A stretch of DNA of 23,176 bases from JAUPKT01 sp964427855 (GCA_964427855.1 CAYRVH010000052.1:1-23176), one strand, 5' to 3'. Shown: positions 13,498 through 22,288, numbered from the stretch's first letter. Numbers and translations: made by a program. Notes: generated by a model not told the origin, from the letters alone.

Positions 13498-16143
13498 ATG
13501 AAAGAACTCACACAAGTGAAGACTGTTCCGGATTTCCTCAAAGATTTGCCGTTCGGCCGCGCCCAAGGGGTCTTCAGCCGTGAACCCTCGTACGCATTGC
13601 GGGCCCTCATATCTGCATTGTGCCACAAGATCATTGTCGAAAAATACGTGGTCCAACGTATCCGAGAATTGGCAGCGCAAGGACCTGTGGTATATGCGTT
13701 TAAATACCGCAGTTATTTCGATGTCCAGTATGTACGTCTCAGATTTGCTCAGTTAGGACTGCCTGTGCCATGTTTTGTGTTTGATGCGAGAAGCGGCGCC
13801 TTGCGGGCATTAAGTAGGTGGTTTTCAACCCAGCAACGCCGGACAGACTCGCCTCGCAATCCGAAAAGCAGCCTGGATGAGCAGGTGGAACTCGTCCGCG
13901 AGATCCTCCAGTCTGGCGGTTCCGCCATATTTTTCTTGGTCGATGAAAAGACCTCCAAGGCGCGCTATGTACATCCCGAGACAGATCCGATCAATATTCT
14001 CGTACAAGTACAAACGCGTATGGCAGCATCCATTGCCGTGGTTCCCATGATGATTCTCTATGAACGCGGCCAGAGACGCTCTGTACGGCCCTTCTGGGAA
14101 GAGGTGCTCGGGGATCCGGATCAGCCGGGAATAATCAAGAGGATCATCACGAGCGTACGGCGATGGACCGTCCCTGAGCTCCTCATCGGAAATCCCGTTT
14201 ATCTAGTGGCAGAATTCGAAGAATTTGGCGGCGCCCATGACCCGGAACGGCTGATTATTGACGTGAGAAACGAGCTCGTCAACGCAATCAATGAACGTGT
14301 GAGGGTGAACCGCGGTCCCGAACGCATGTCTCGCACCGAGATCAAAGAAAGAGTGTTGCAAGATCCTAAAGTGCAAACGGCTATAGAACACGCGATCGCG
14401 CACACTGCGATGTCGGAATCCGACCTGAAGAAAAAAGCCGAGTCGTTCGTAGAGGAGATGGCCGGAGACCAAAGAATTCAGGTCCATCACTTTCTGTTCT
14501 TGTTGCTCAAATGGCTTTTTGGAAAAATATTTACGGAGATCGATGTTCGAGAAAGCCAGTTTGAAATACTCAAACGGACTAATGAGGCGGGGTCCCTGAT
14601 TTATGTCTCATGCCACAAGAGCCACCTGGATTACCTGGTGATTGGATACCTTTCTTTCGTCAATCAGATGGCAATCCCGTACATGGCCGCAGGGAAGAAC
14701 CTCTCTTTCTGGCCCGTCGGGCCCATCTTGCGCAATGCAGGCGCGTTTTTCATTAGACGGTCGTTTCAAAAACTCGGTTCTCTTACTAGGCTATATACGC
14801 GAGTCTTTGAAGCCTATCTGAGGGTGCTGCTCAGCGAGAAAATCAATATAAACTTTTATATAGAAGGCGGACGTAGCCGTACGGGGAAATTATTGCCGCC
14901 TCGTGTAGGAATGCTTTCTTTTTTGCTTCAGGCCGTGGACGAGGGCTACGTCGATGATCTCGCTTTTGTCCCTTCGTTTGTCGCCTACGACCAGGTCCCC
15001 GAAGAGAGTTCGTATCTCCGCGAACTGGCCGGCGCAGAAAAAGAGAAGGAATCTTTCTGGTCTTTTTTGCGCAGCCGCGAAGCGCTGAAAAAAAAGTATG
15101 GCAAGGCCTACATTCGATTCCACCTCCCCATCTCTTACAAGGAGTTCTTGAAATCATATTTACCCACTGGCGATCCCAACACGTTGGACTCCGTTGCCAC
15201 TCGAAAAACGTATCATGATTTTGCCTACTACCTTATGAGCGGCATTGCAAAGGCTGGGGTTGTGACGCCTATTGAGTTGACCGCGGCTTCATTGCTGAGT
15301 TCTGGCGCTGTCATTGTGTCCCACGACGAGATTGTGGAACGCGCCCAGGCCCTGTATGAGGCGTTGCAGGAGCAACGAACGGAACTCGCCAGTTCCTTCA
15401 AAGATCTATTAGGCGCGCTGGAGTCCAGTTTGATGATTTTCGCTCAAAGAAGTTTCATTGAGCCATTGGAGGATTCTGATGATAGTGACGGCAAGGCCTA
15501 CCAGATTCGGGCTGCGAAGAGGATGACTCTCGATTACTACCGAAACGCGCTCTTAAACTTTATCTGGCCTCATTCCTTAGCTGCGCTGTCGGTTTTGGCC
15601 GCACCTCATGAGCAGACGTTTGCCACGCAGCAGCGCGACAGGATATTGGAATTGTTTACTTTCTTGAAAGACGTCCTTGGCAAAGAGCTCATATGGAATC
15701 CCTTGATAGCGGATGACACCCTACTCGATGCCTGCCTCACATTTTTTGTGGAGAATCAGTGGTTGAAGAGCGACTTGAGCCTTGTGAAGCCAAAGCAGCT
15801 TCAGACGGTCGGCTCCCTCACAACGGATTTGCTGCAAGTATATTACTTCTCGCTCCTCGCAGCCCGTACCTTGGGCGATGGCGGCGCAAGCCAAAAAGAG
15901 TTCGCGCGGATCATTGCGGCGGTTGGTTCGAAACGCAAACACGGCCGAGAGAACATGGCTGATCCCGTGGTCACCATGGTCAGCGTGGACAATGCCTTAT
16001 CCCGTTTCTCAGAAATGGGTATTTTCCAATATCGTCCCGGTAAAAAATACCTCGAGAAGATCAGCAATCAAGCTAAATTTGAATCCTCGGAGCAAAAACT
16101 TTCGGCGGCTCTCAGCGCATGGTACGGAGCCTCGCCTGACTAG
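13498..16143 (+). CDS. plsB: Glycerol-3-phosphate acyltransferase, PlsB family
   Basis: Membrane-associated acyltransferase (881 aa from this start) that puts the first acyl chain on sn-glycerol-3-phosphate in phospholipid synthesis. Seen: block I HKSHLDYL with His373 and Asp378 (H-x4-D), block II GAFFIRRSF, block III FYIEGGRSRTGKLLPP with Glu456, and block IV VPSFVAYDQVPE. The N-terminal part (about 60-260) looks like a degenerate copy of the same fold, with YRSYFD where HKSHLD stands and FLVDEKTSKARY where block III stands. It is slightly longer than E. coli PlsB (807 aa). The frame opens at 13444 without a ribosome site; the ATG at 13498 is preferred, although the nearest AGGAGG (13476-13481) is 16 nt away, so the start is uncertain. 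A monocistronic gene; no PlsX or PlsY is nearby. Confidence 0.93.
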   Translation: MKELTQVKTVPDFLKDLPFGRAQGVFSREPSYALRALISALCHKIIVEKYVVQRIRELAAQGPVVYAFKYRSYFDVQYVRLRFAQLGLPVPCFVFDARSGALRALSRWFSTQQRRTDSPRNPKSSLDEQVELVREILQSGGSAIFFLVDEKTSKARYVHPETDPINILVQVQTRMAASIAVVPMMILYERGQRRSVRPFWEEVLGDPDQPGIIKRIITSVRRWTVPELLIGNPVYLVAEFEEFGGAHDPERLIIDVRNELVNAINERVRVNRGPERMSRTEIKERVLQDPKVQTAIEHAIAHTAMSESDLKKKAESFVEEMAGDQRIQVHHFLFLLLKWLFGKIFTEIDVRESQFEILKRTNEAGSLIYVSCHKSHLDYLVIGYLSFVNQMAIPYMAAGKNLSFWPVGPILRNAGAFFIRRSFQKLGSLTRLYTRVFEAYLRVLLSEKININFYIEGGRSRTGKLLPPRVGMLSFLLQAVDEGYVDDLAFVPSFVAYDQVPEESSYLRELAGAEKEKESFWSFLRSREALKKKYGKAYIRFHLPISYKEFLKSYLPTGDPNTLDSVATRKTYHDFAYYLMSGIAKAGVVTPIELTAASLLSSGAVIVSHDEIVERAQALYEALQEQRTELASSFKDLLGALESSLMIFAQRSFIEPLEDSDDSDGKAYQIRAAKRMTLDYYRNALLNFIWPHSLAALSVLAAPHEQTFATQQRDRILELFTFLKDVLGKELIWNPLIADDTLLDACLTFFVENQWLKSDLSLVKPKQLQTVGSLTTDLLQVYYFSLLAARTLGDGGASQKEFARIIAAVGSKRKHGRENMADPVVTMVSVDNALSRFSEMGIFQYRPGKKYLEKISNQAKFESSEQKLSAALSAWYGASPD

Positions 16144-16456
16144 TGTGCCAGTTGGGGCTTCGAAAGAGTCGAGTCTGCTCAAGCGATAGCCGGTTTTTTT
16201 ATAAGCTCTCGCCGGAGATGACCTGGAAATTGCCGCGCACAACCATCAATTTCGTCATACAGCCGCCGTTCCTATGCAGATAAAGTAGCTACCACCGAAT
16301 TGATGAATATTCTCTGCACTCGCCAACCGCGACGGGGAACGTAACGATTATCCAAGAAAAAAGCCGCCAGAAGGGTCAATTTTCCGTAGAGCACCGCCAC
16401 CGCCAAGGCCTTTAAACTGGTAGTTTTAGGAAATAGCGACGATGACCTGGCCGTTA
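16144..16456. other. Gap between plsB and the tRNA promoter
   Basis: About 310 bp. A T-run (16193-16199) follows a short GC patch soon after the plsB stop but no upstream arm pairs with it, so I do not call a terminator. Short frames on the minus strand have no recognisable features. Confidence 0.5.
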
Positions 16457-16485
16457 TTGACATAGAATGGACAATCGGGTACTTT
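16457..16485 (+). promoter_or_regulatory. Predicted promoter of tRNA-Pro
   Basis: TTGACA (16457-16462, perfect -35), 17-nt spacer, TACTTT (16480-16485, three of six -10 bases). The start would fall near 16492, a few bases before the mature tRNA at 16497. The position relative to the tRNA is the main support. Confidence 0.6.
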
Positions 16486-16496
16486 GTCTCTCGTGT

Positions 16497-16573
16497 CGGG
16501 GCGTGGCGCAGTCTGGTAGCGTACCTGAATGGGGTTCAGGTGGTCGCTGGTTCAAATCCAGTCGCCCCGACCA
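16497..16573 (+). tRNA. tRNA-Pro, anticodon GGG, CCA encoded
   Basis: Full cloverleaf in 77 nt. The acceptor stem CGGGGCG (16497-16503) pairs with CGCCCCG (16563-16569), followed by discriminator A and encoded CCA. The anticodon stem CCTGA (16524-16528) pairs with TCAGG (16536-16540) around the loop ATGGGGT, giving anticodon GGG at 16531-16533 with G37. The T-arm is CTGG-TTCAAAT-CCAG. The C1-G72 pair and GGG anticodon identify proline (CCC/CCU codons). Confidence 0.97.
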
Positions 16574-16600
16574 GAAAACCCAATATACTTCCAATAAGTG

Positions 16601-16630
16601 AGCCGTCTCACCCCCGGACGGCTTTCGTTT
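16601..16630 (+). terminator. Intrinsic terminator downstream of tRNA-Pro
   Basis: AGCCGTC (16601-16607) pairs perfectly with GACGGCT (16617-16623) around a 9-nt loop and is followed by TTCGTTT. It sits 28 nt after the tRNA end, as expected for a single tRNA transcript. Confidence 0.65.
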
Positions 16631-17685
16631 CCCAAAGAATTGGGGGTTTAGACCTGTCCCGCAGCCCGTACTGATTCTCCAAATTTCTAAACAAACTGTC
16701 TGCTCTGACAAAGGTTGCCAAGCGCATGGTGGGAATTAACTCTTTCCGCGTGGCTTACTGCACTGGTTTTCCTCTAGGGCTGCGCTCGTCTATTTCTCAG
16801 GCTGTTGTTTTATGGCTTCTTCGCGTGCCATGAGAGAGGGCTAAAAACGACCCCCTATGTCAAGACCACAGAGCGTTGAAAAAAGATGCGACATCGAGCA
16901 ACCAAAATACCATAAAAAATCATTATTCACAGAAATCCAACACCACGCCACAGCAGCCCTGCAACTGTTTGTGTGGGCGCTGTAAGGATCCAACAAAGGG
17001 GATGTGGCATGACCCGCTATCTGTAGGCCTCCTCCCCGCCGTGCGATGAACAAGCCACTTGAGACTTAAACGGCTTTTGCCAGCAGGAGAAGGCCGTAAG
17101 GAAACGAGATCCTTAATAGCCCTTATCATAGGTTGTTTCGATTTGACTTATCGAGAAGTCCTTGGTATATGCTGTTAAGTCGCATCTGATATCAAAAAAT
17201 CTGGATTAACGTCATGTATCGGTTTTTCGGTTTTACTTGAGGCAGTGCGCGGCAGACCACCCGTGTTTGGTCGGTAGAGAGCTCGGCCGAAAGACCCCTT
17301 CCTCTTCCGTGTGGCAATCCCATATGAAGGCCTCTTTCAGGCCGCATCTCTCACGCTAAGAAAAACTTTGGGGGTGACGGCAGCTAGCCGTCTCTATGGG
17401 CGGCGAGTTTTGTTGCGCCTTTCCCGCAGGGTAAGGCTGGCGACGTGGAAAAAGCCTTTGTGCGGAGTCCAATGTCTCTAACACTGGCGCCTCGCTCGAG
17501 GTGACAAGCATCCTCGAGACGGGCTGTATGTGATCGGACGAAGACAGGGGTTGCGAGCAACAACCAAAATGTGTGGACTCATTGCGTGAAAGTGGCAAAG
17601 CCTCCTTTACAGGACGCGTCAGGCGCGTGGGATGTAGGCGGGGCGTGGCCCAAAGATTTCAGGCAAGCTCTACAGGTGATCTCCT
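16631..17685. other. 1.05-kb stretch without a gene; hairpin-rich second half
   Basis: No frame here encodes a recognisable protein. A plus-strand promoter-like pair TTGACT-17-TATATG lies at 17143-17171. Downstream, before mvhD, are six perfect or near-perfect small hairpins: 17255-17272 (GACCA/TGGTC), 17329-17343 (GGCCT/AGGCC), 17376-17392 (GACGGC/GCCGTC), 17417-17437 (8 bp with one mismatch), 17495-17518 (CTCGAGG/CCTCGAG) and 17550-17561 (GTTGC/GCAAC). This could be a structured leader or a small RNA. It does not match the tmRNA, RNase P, SRP, cobalamin or molybdenum-cofactor motifs that I know. Confidence 0.5.
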
Positions 17686-18132
17686 ATGAAACGAGATTTT
17701 GATCCGATAATCATCGTTTTCGCATGCAACTGGTGCTCCTATGGGGGAGCAGACCTTGCTGGGGTCAGCAGACTGCAATATCCGCCGAGTATTAGGATAA
17801 TTAGGCTGATGTGCTCGGGCATGTTGGCGCCGACTTATGTCCTCAGGGCCTTCGAGAGGGGTGCAGATGGAGTTCTTGTGACAGGTTGTCATCTCGGTGA
17901 CTGCCACTATTCCGAGGGCAACTATAAGGCGCTCAAAGTGATAGAAAAGGTCCAAAAAATCTTGAAACTACTCGGTATCGAAGCAGGGCGCTTCAGAAAA
18001 GAATGGATATCTGCGTCAGAGGGCCCACGCTTTGCGAATGTGATGAACGAATTCACAGAAGAGATTCGGCGACTGGGACCAAGTCGCTTACGCGGAATGT
18101 CTTTGAGTGGCGAAACGGTGTCACAGACATAA
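17686..18132 (+). CDS. mvhD: MvhD/FlpD family iron-sulfur subunit (first copy)
   Basis: Small [2Fe-2S] protein (148 aa) that passes electrons between a hydrogenase or formate dehydrogenase and HdrA in flavin-based electron-bifurcating complexes. Seen: conserved cysteines Cys14 and Cys17 (CNWCSYGGAD), Cys43 (LMCSG), and Cys68 and Cys73 (GCHLGDCHY), plus the family tail SEGPRFANVMNEFTEEIRRLGPS. Length is normal. The ribosome site AGGTGATC (17674-17681) matches the extended 16S tail and lies 4 nt before the ATG. hdrA starts 24 bp after the stop, and a second mvhD follows hdrA, so this is the first gene of mvhD-hdrA-mvhD-fdhA. The upstream kilobase has no gene, so the unit's promoter must lie there. 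Confidence 0.95.
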   Translation: MKRDFDPIIIVFACNWCSYGGADLAGVSRLQYPPSIRIIRLMCSGMLAPTYVLRAFERGADGVLVTGCHLGDCHYSEGNYKALKVIEKVQKILKLLGIEAGRFRKEWISASEGPRFANVMNEFTEEIRRLGPSRLRGMSLSGETVSQT

Positions 18133-18156
18133 TTCTGACACAAAAAGGTGCATCTC

Positions 18157-19602
18157 ATGGCTGTTGGAGAAGTTCTCGTAATAGGCGGCGGCATCGCCGG
18201 CATGCAGGCCGCATTAGACCTCGCGGAGATGGGAATTCAAGTACGGTTGGTGGAAAAGAATCCCAGCGTCGGCGGAAAGATGGCCCAGCTTGATAAAACC
18301 TTTCCTACGAACGATTGTGCGATTTGCATCCTGTCGCCAAAGCTCGTGGAAGTAGGCCGTCATCCAAATATTGATGTCTTGGCGTATAGCGAAGTCACTG
18401 GTTTTTCGGGCAGTATTGGCGATTTCCACGTGACGGTACATCGTAGACCCCGCTATGTTGATGCGACCAAGTGTACGGCGTGTGGCGCATGTGCCGAGAA
18501 GTGTCCCACCTCTGTTCCCAACGAATTCAACATTGGATTAAACAACAGAAAAGCCATCTATAAAGACTATCCGCAAGGGATCCCCTCCGTTTTTACGATA
18601 GATCCTGAGCACTGCAAGTTGCTTCGGGGTGGAAAATGCGGAGTGTGCGCGAAGGTCTGCCAAGCCAAGGCCGTTGATTACAACCAAAAAGCCTACGATG
18701 AAGAATTCGTAGTGGCCGCTGTGATTGTAGCGACCGGATATGAATTGTTCGACGCAACCCGTATTTCAGAGTACGGATATGGGAGACTGCCAAATGTGAT
18801 CTCATCTCTTGAGATGGAGCGTCTATTAAATGCCAGTGGCCCTACTAAAGGTCATTTAATGCGACCCTCGACGATCCAAGCCAAAAGGCGCCTGGAGAGC
18901 TTACAAAAGTCAATCAAGAAAGCTGAACATTCAGGGGATGAGGCCGAGCTCGCTGCCCTGCTCCTAGAGCAAAAGCGGCTGCAGGAGGTCGTTGAAAAAT
19001 TCTCAGGTATTAAGAAACTAGGTTTTGTCCAATGCGTTGGGTCCCGCGATTTCAGATTTCATAAATATTGTTCAAGTTTCTGCTGTATGCACTCAATAAA
19101 GCAAGCAATTATGGCACGAGAACACGATCACGATGCCCAATCCTACATATTTTATATGGATTTGCGCACGGTTGGGAAAGGATTCGAGGAAACGAAACTA
19201 CGCGGGGCAGAGAGGCGGGGCCTGACATATATTCGAAGTCGAGTGGCGGAAATCACGCAGGATGCGGATTTGAATCCCGTTGTTTATTATGAAGACACGA
19301 CGCAACGTCGGGTGAGCAGTATGAGTTTTGATATGGTGGTGCTGGCCAACGCCTGCTCGGCGCCAAAAGGTGCCACGCAGCTCGCGCATCTGCTTAGGGT
19401 CGAACTTGATCATAATAATTTCATCAAAACGAGTGCGTCAGCGCCATTGGACACAAGCGTTCCAGGTATATTCGTATGCGGTTGCGCTCAAGGGCCCGTG
19501 GATATTCCAGAGTCGGTGGTTCAAGCGAGTAGCGCGGCAGGACGGGCTGCAGAGGTGGTCATGGGAGGCGGACGCCGCGTTGCCTCATTAGGCCGTAGAT
19601 AA
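18157..19602 (+). CDS. hdrA: Heterodisulfide reductase subunit A-like flavoprotein with inserted charged helix
   Basis: FAD and Fe-S hub of Hdr-type electron bifurcation (481 aa), cytoplasmic. Seen: FAD loop GGGIAG (10-15), EKNPSVGGKMAQLDKTFPT, DCAIC (53-57), a [4Fe-4S] set Cys106/109/112/116, a second set Cys153/161/164/168, and QCVGSRD with Cys293, Cys305, Cys309 and Cys310 (CSSFCC). The C-terminal FAD part reads PGIFVCGCAQGPVDIPESV. It is shorter than methanogen HdrA (about 650 aa), lacks that N-terminal domain, and has no terminal ferredoxin domain. Odd: residues 239-286, between MRPS and LGFVQCVGSRD, are a Lys/Glu/Leu-rich helix that HdrA proteins I know do not have there. The start ATG at 18157 follows AAGGTG by about 7 nt; a GTG at 18148 overlaps that ribosome site. 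HdrB and HdrC genes are absent from the window. Confidence 0.94.
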   Translation: MAVGEVLVIGGGIAGMQAALDLAEMGIQVRLVEKNPSVGGKMAQLDKTFPTNDCAICILSPKLVEVGRHPNIDVLAYSEVTGFSGSIGDFHVTVHRRPRYVDATKCTACGACAEKCPTSVPNEFNIGLNNRKAIYKDYPQGIPSVFTIDPEHCKLLRGGKCGVCAKVCQAKAVDYNQKAYDEEFVVAAVIVATGYELFDATRISEYGYGRLPNVISSLEMERLLNASGPTKGHLMRPSTIQAKRRLESLQKSIKKAEHSGDEAELAALLLEQKRLQEVVEKFSGIKKLGFVQCVGSRDFRFHKYCSSFCCMHSIKQAIMAREHDHDAQSYIFYMDLRTVGKGFEETKLRGAERRGLTYIRSRVAEITQDADLNPVVYYEDTTQRRVSSMSFDMVVLANACSAPKGATQLAHLLRVELDHNNFIKTSASAPLDTSVPGIFVCGCAQGPVDIPESVVQASSAAGRAAEVVMGGGRRVASLGRR

Positions 19603-19676
19603 ATGTGCGATTTGAACTCCTGCACGGCAACGCTCTCCCGTGTTGTTTTGACCCTATTTGATTGAGGAGAAACCGG

Positions 19677-20147
19677 ATGTCAAAGAATGATTTCGAACCC
19701 ATCATAATTGGTTTTCTGTGTAATTGGTGTTCGTACGGGGGCGCAGATTTAGCCGGGGTAAGTCGACTGCAATATCCCCCTAACATTCGGACCATCCGCA
19801 CGTTGTGCTCCGCGACGGTGTCCCCTGCCATGATCCTGAAAGCCTTTCAGAAAGGCGCCGATGGAGTATTTGTGGGCGGTTGTCATATTGGAGACTGCCA
19901 TTACGTCGCCGGGAACTACATGACGGTAAAACGCATCAGCTTCGTGCATAAGCTTATGGAATTTGCTGGGATAGACCCTCAGCGACTTTGTCTCAAATGG
20001 GTCTCTTCAGCCGAGGGGCCCAGATTCGCAAAGGTCATTACTGACTTTACGGAAACTATTAGACGACTGGGGCCTTCACCATTACGCATCAAACGGCCCG
20101 GGCAAACCACAGCGGCAGAGGGCGAACGTGATCGCAACCCTGTATGA
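19677..20147 (+). CDS. mvhD: MvhD/FlpD family iron-sulfur subunit (second copy)
   Basis: Second MvhD paralogue (156 aa), same role as the first: a [2Fe-2S] relay to HdrA. Seen: Cys15 and Cys18 (CNWCSYGGADLAG), Cys44 (TLCSA), Cys69 and Cys74 (GCHIGDCHY), and SSAEGPRFAKVITDFTETIRRLGPSPLR. It is clearly a duplicate of the upstream copy: the first 40 residues are nearly identical, while the middle (SFVHKLMEFAGIDPQRLCLK) and the polar tail have diverged. GAGGAGA sits about 7 nt before the ATG at 19677; an in-frame TTG at 19662 lies just before that ribosome site and is rejected. fdhA starts 10 bp after the stop, so this copy may be the one that docks FdhA (FlpD-like role), while the first could serve another donor. 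That split is inference. Confidence 0.95.
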   Translation: MSKNDFEPIIIGFLCNWCSYGGADLAGVSRLQYPPNIRTIRTLCSATVSPAMILKAFQKGADGVFVGGCHIGDCHYVAGNYMTVKRISFVHKLMEFAGIDPQRLCLKWVSSAEGPRFAKVITDFTETIRRLGPSPLRIKRPGQTTAAEGERDRNPV

Positions 20148-20156
20148 AAGGGCGCC

Positions 20157-22288
20157 ATGGCCTATTCCAAAAGATCTGCCCACAGCAAACCTCAGCAAAG
20201 GAAGGTATCGATGATCGAAGGGCAATCAAGATCATTCAGTCACCTGGGATTCGTTCGCACCACGTGTCCATATTGCGGATGCGGATGTGAAATCTTGCTT
20301 CAAGTCCAAGACGGCAAAGTGACGGGCACGCTCCCCTCAAAGACTCACCAGGTGAACCGAGGACGCCTCTGTATCAAGGGATGGAACGCCCACGAGTTTA
20401 TACACAACCCTCAGCGGCTGACCAGACCTCTTGTACGAAAAAATGGGGAACTATGCCAAGTATCCTGGGAGGAGGCTTTAGGGTTCCTCGTTGATCGACT
20501 CGTAAGCATCAAAAAGAATCACGGAGGAAATAGCCTCGCATTTTTGAGTTCCGCCAAATGTACCAACGAGGAAAATTATCTGATGCAGAAACTGTGCCGA
20601 GCCGGATTTCAGACAAACAACATAGATCACTGTGCGAGACTCTGTCATTCTTCCACGGTGGCGGGCTTGGCTGCCGTGTTCGGCAGTGGGGCAATGACCA
20701 ACTCCATACCTGAAATAGAGGATTCTGATTGCATATTCGTCATAGGCTCCAATACAAGCGTGTCTCATCCGCTCGTGGCATACCGTATATTTCGGGCCAA
20801 GGCGAAAGGCGCAAAACTCATCGTTGCGGATCCACGGGGCATTCACCTCACTCGATCGGCTGACATTCATGTCAGACAAAAAATCGGAACAGACGTCGCC
20901 CTCATAAACGGCATTATGAANNNNNNNNNNTAGCGAAAAACCTTCAGGACGAGGCTTTTATTCGAGAGCGAACAGAAGGATTTGAACTTCTTCAAGAGCA
21001 TCTGAGAGCCTACTCGCCTGAGAAGGTCTCCGAAATAACGGGGATTGCCGCCGAAGATATTGTCCGCATTGCAGAGACATACGCAAGCGCCACAGGTGCA
21101 TCGATAATTTATTCGATGGGCATTACACAGCACTCTCATGGTGTTGATAATGTCCAGTCCTTGGGAAACCTGGCTATGCTTACGGGGAACATCGGGAAGC
21201 GCTCCACAGGAGTAAATCCGTTGAGAGGACAGAACAACGTCCAAGGAGCCTGCGACATGGGGGCTTTGCCTAATGTCTATCCAGGCTACCAGGCTGTGAC
21301 CGATCCATCGGTGAAAAAGAAGTTTCAAGAAGCCTGGAATTGCGAGCTATCCGAAGCAGTAGGACCCACCGTCGTCGAGATGCTCAACGCACTGGAGCAG
21401 GGAACGCTCAAGGGAATGGTAATTCTCGGAGAAAATCCCATGGGCAGCGACCCTGATACAAATCATGTAAGACACGCCTTGGAATCAGCCGATTTCCTTG
21501 CGGNNNNNNNNNNNNNNNNNNNNNNNNNNNNNNNNNNNNNNNNGAGCCTCGCAGATGTAGTTCTTCCCGCGGCATGTTTCGCAGAAAAGGAAGGAACCTT
21601 CACCAATACTGAAAGGAATGTCCTGAGGGTGCGTAGAGCAGTGGATCCCCCTGGCGACGCTCGAGAAGATTGGACCATATTGGCAGAGATCGGCAAGCGT
21701 CTCGGTATTGCCATGGACTACAACGAGGTTTCTGAAATATTCGACGAAATGGCCAGACTCACCCCCTCTTATGGGGGGCTGGATTACGAACGACTTGAAA
21801 AAGGTCCTATTGCGTGGCCATGTCCATCCAAAGACCATCCGGGTACACCTATCCTGCACGTCGAAAAATTTACGCGAGGAAAGGGACTCTTTCGCGCCAT
21901 TCATTATACGCCGTCCGCGGAACTACCCGACGAAGAATTCCCTATGCAGCTTACCACTGGACGGTATTTCCCTCATTATCACACGGGCACAATGACGAGA
22001 AACTCGGACTCTCTTCAGAGGGAGATGCCCGAGGGGGTGGCGGAAATGAACCCAGTGGACGCAAAAAGGATCGGCATACGTGATAGCGAGTCGGCAAGGT
22101 TCGTGTCCAGGCGCGGTGAAGTAGTGACAAAAGTAAAACTCACTGAATGTGTTGAGCCCGGGGTGGTCTTCATGAGTTTTCATTTCTTTGAAGCCAACGC
22201 AAATGTTTTGACAAATCCGGCCCTCGATCCCGTGTGTAAAATCCCCGAATTCAAAGCATGCGCTGTGAGGGTCGAGAAGATCCAATGA
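20157..22288 (+). CDS. fdhA: Formate dehydrogenase catalytic subunit, cysteine form (two assembly gaps)
   Basis: Bis-MGD molybdenum/tungsten formate dehydrogenase alpha subunit, FdhF-like in size. Seen: [4Fe-4S] ligands in CPYCGCGC and the later GRLCIKGW; the active-site position reads ARLCHSS, so Cys replaces the Sec of E. coli FdhF and is followed by the conserved His; NPLRGQNNVQGACDMGALP holds the conserved Arg; the C-terminal MGD-binding domain follows (LTTGRYFPHYHTGTMTRNS). The frame changes across the N-run at 20921-20930 (frame of 20157 before, frame of 21116 after). About 8 nt instead of 10 would restore one frame and a typical GIM-x3-AKNLQDE segment, so this is a gap-size artefact, not a pseudogene. 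The second N-run (40 N) keeps frame. ATG 20157 has AAAGGG just upstream, 10 bp after mvhD; ATG 20211, with GGAAGG 5 nt upstream, is an equally good start. No signal peptide, so cytoplasmic; no FdhB is visible. Confidence 0.93.
20921..20930. other. Assembly gap (10 N) inside fdhA
   Basis: Ten undetermined bases. The reading frame on the two sides differs by a shift that 8 (or 8 plus a multiple of 3) bases would repair, so the run length is nominal. Confidence 0.95.
21504..21543. other. Assembly gap (40 N) inside fdhA
   Basis: Forty undetermined bases between SADFLA and SLADVVLPA. The frame continues unchanged, and about 13 residues is what the formate dehydrogenase family has here, so the estimated size is plausible. 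Confidence 0.95.

Noticed and set aside
16454..16711. Minus-strand open frame containing GRLDLNQRPPEP
   Set aside because: It is the antisense translation of tRNA-Pro and its terminator, a well-known false protein.
16574..17685. Integrated element next to the tRNA gene
   Set aside because: No integrase gene and no repeat of the tRNA 3' end was seen in the downstream sequence.
19623..19650. Small hairpin CACGG/CCGTG followed by TTGTTTT between hdrA and mvhD as a terminator
   Set aside because: The stem is only 5 bp with a 10-nt loop, and it would interrupt an evident operon; at most a weak attenuator.
20921..20933. In-frame TAG making fdhA look truncated
   Set aside because: The stop arises only because the gap was filled with an arbitrary 10 N; family-conserved sequence continues in another frame.
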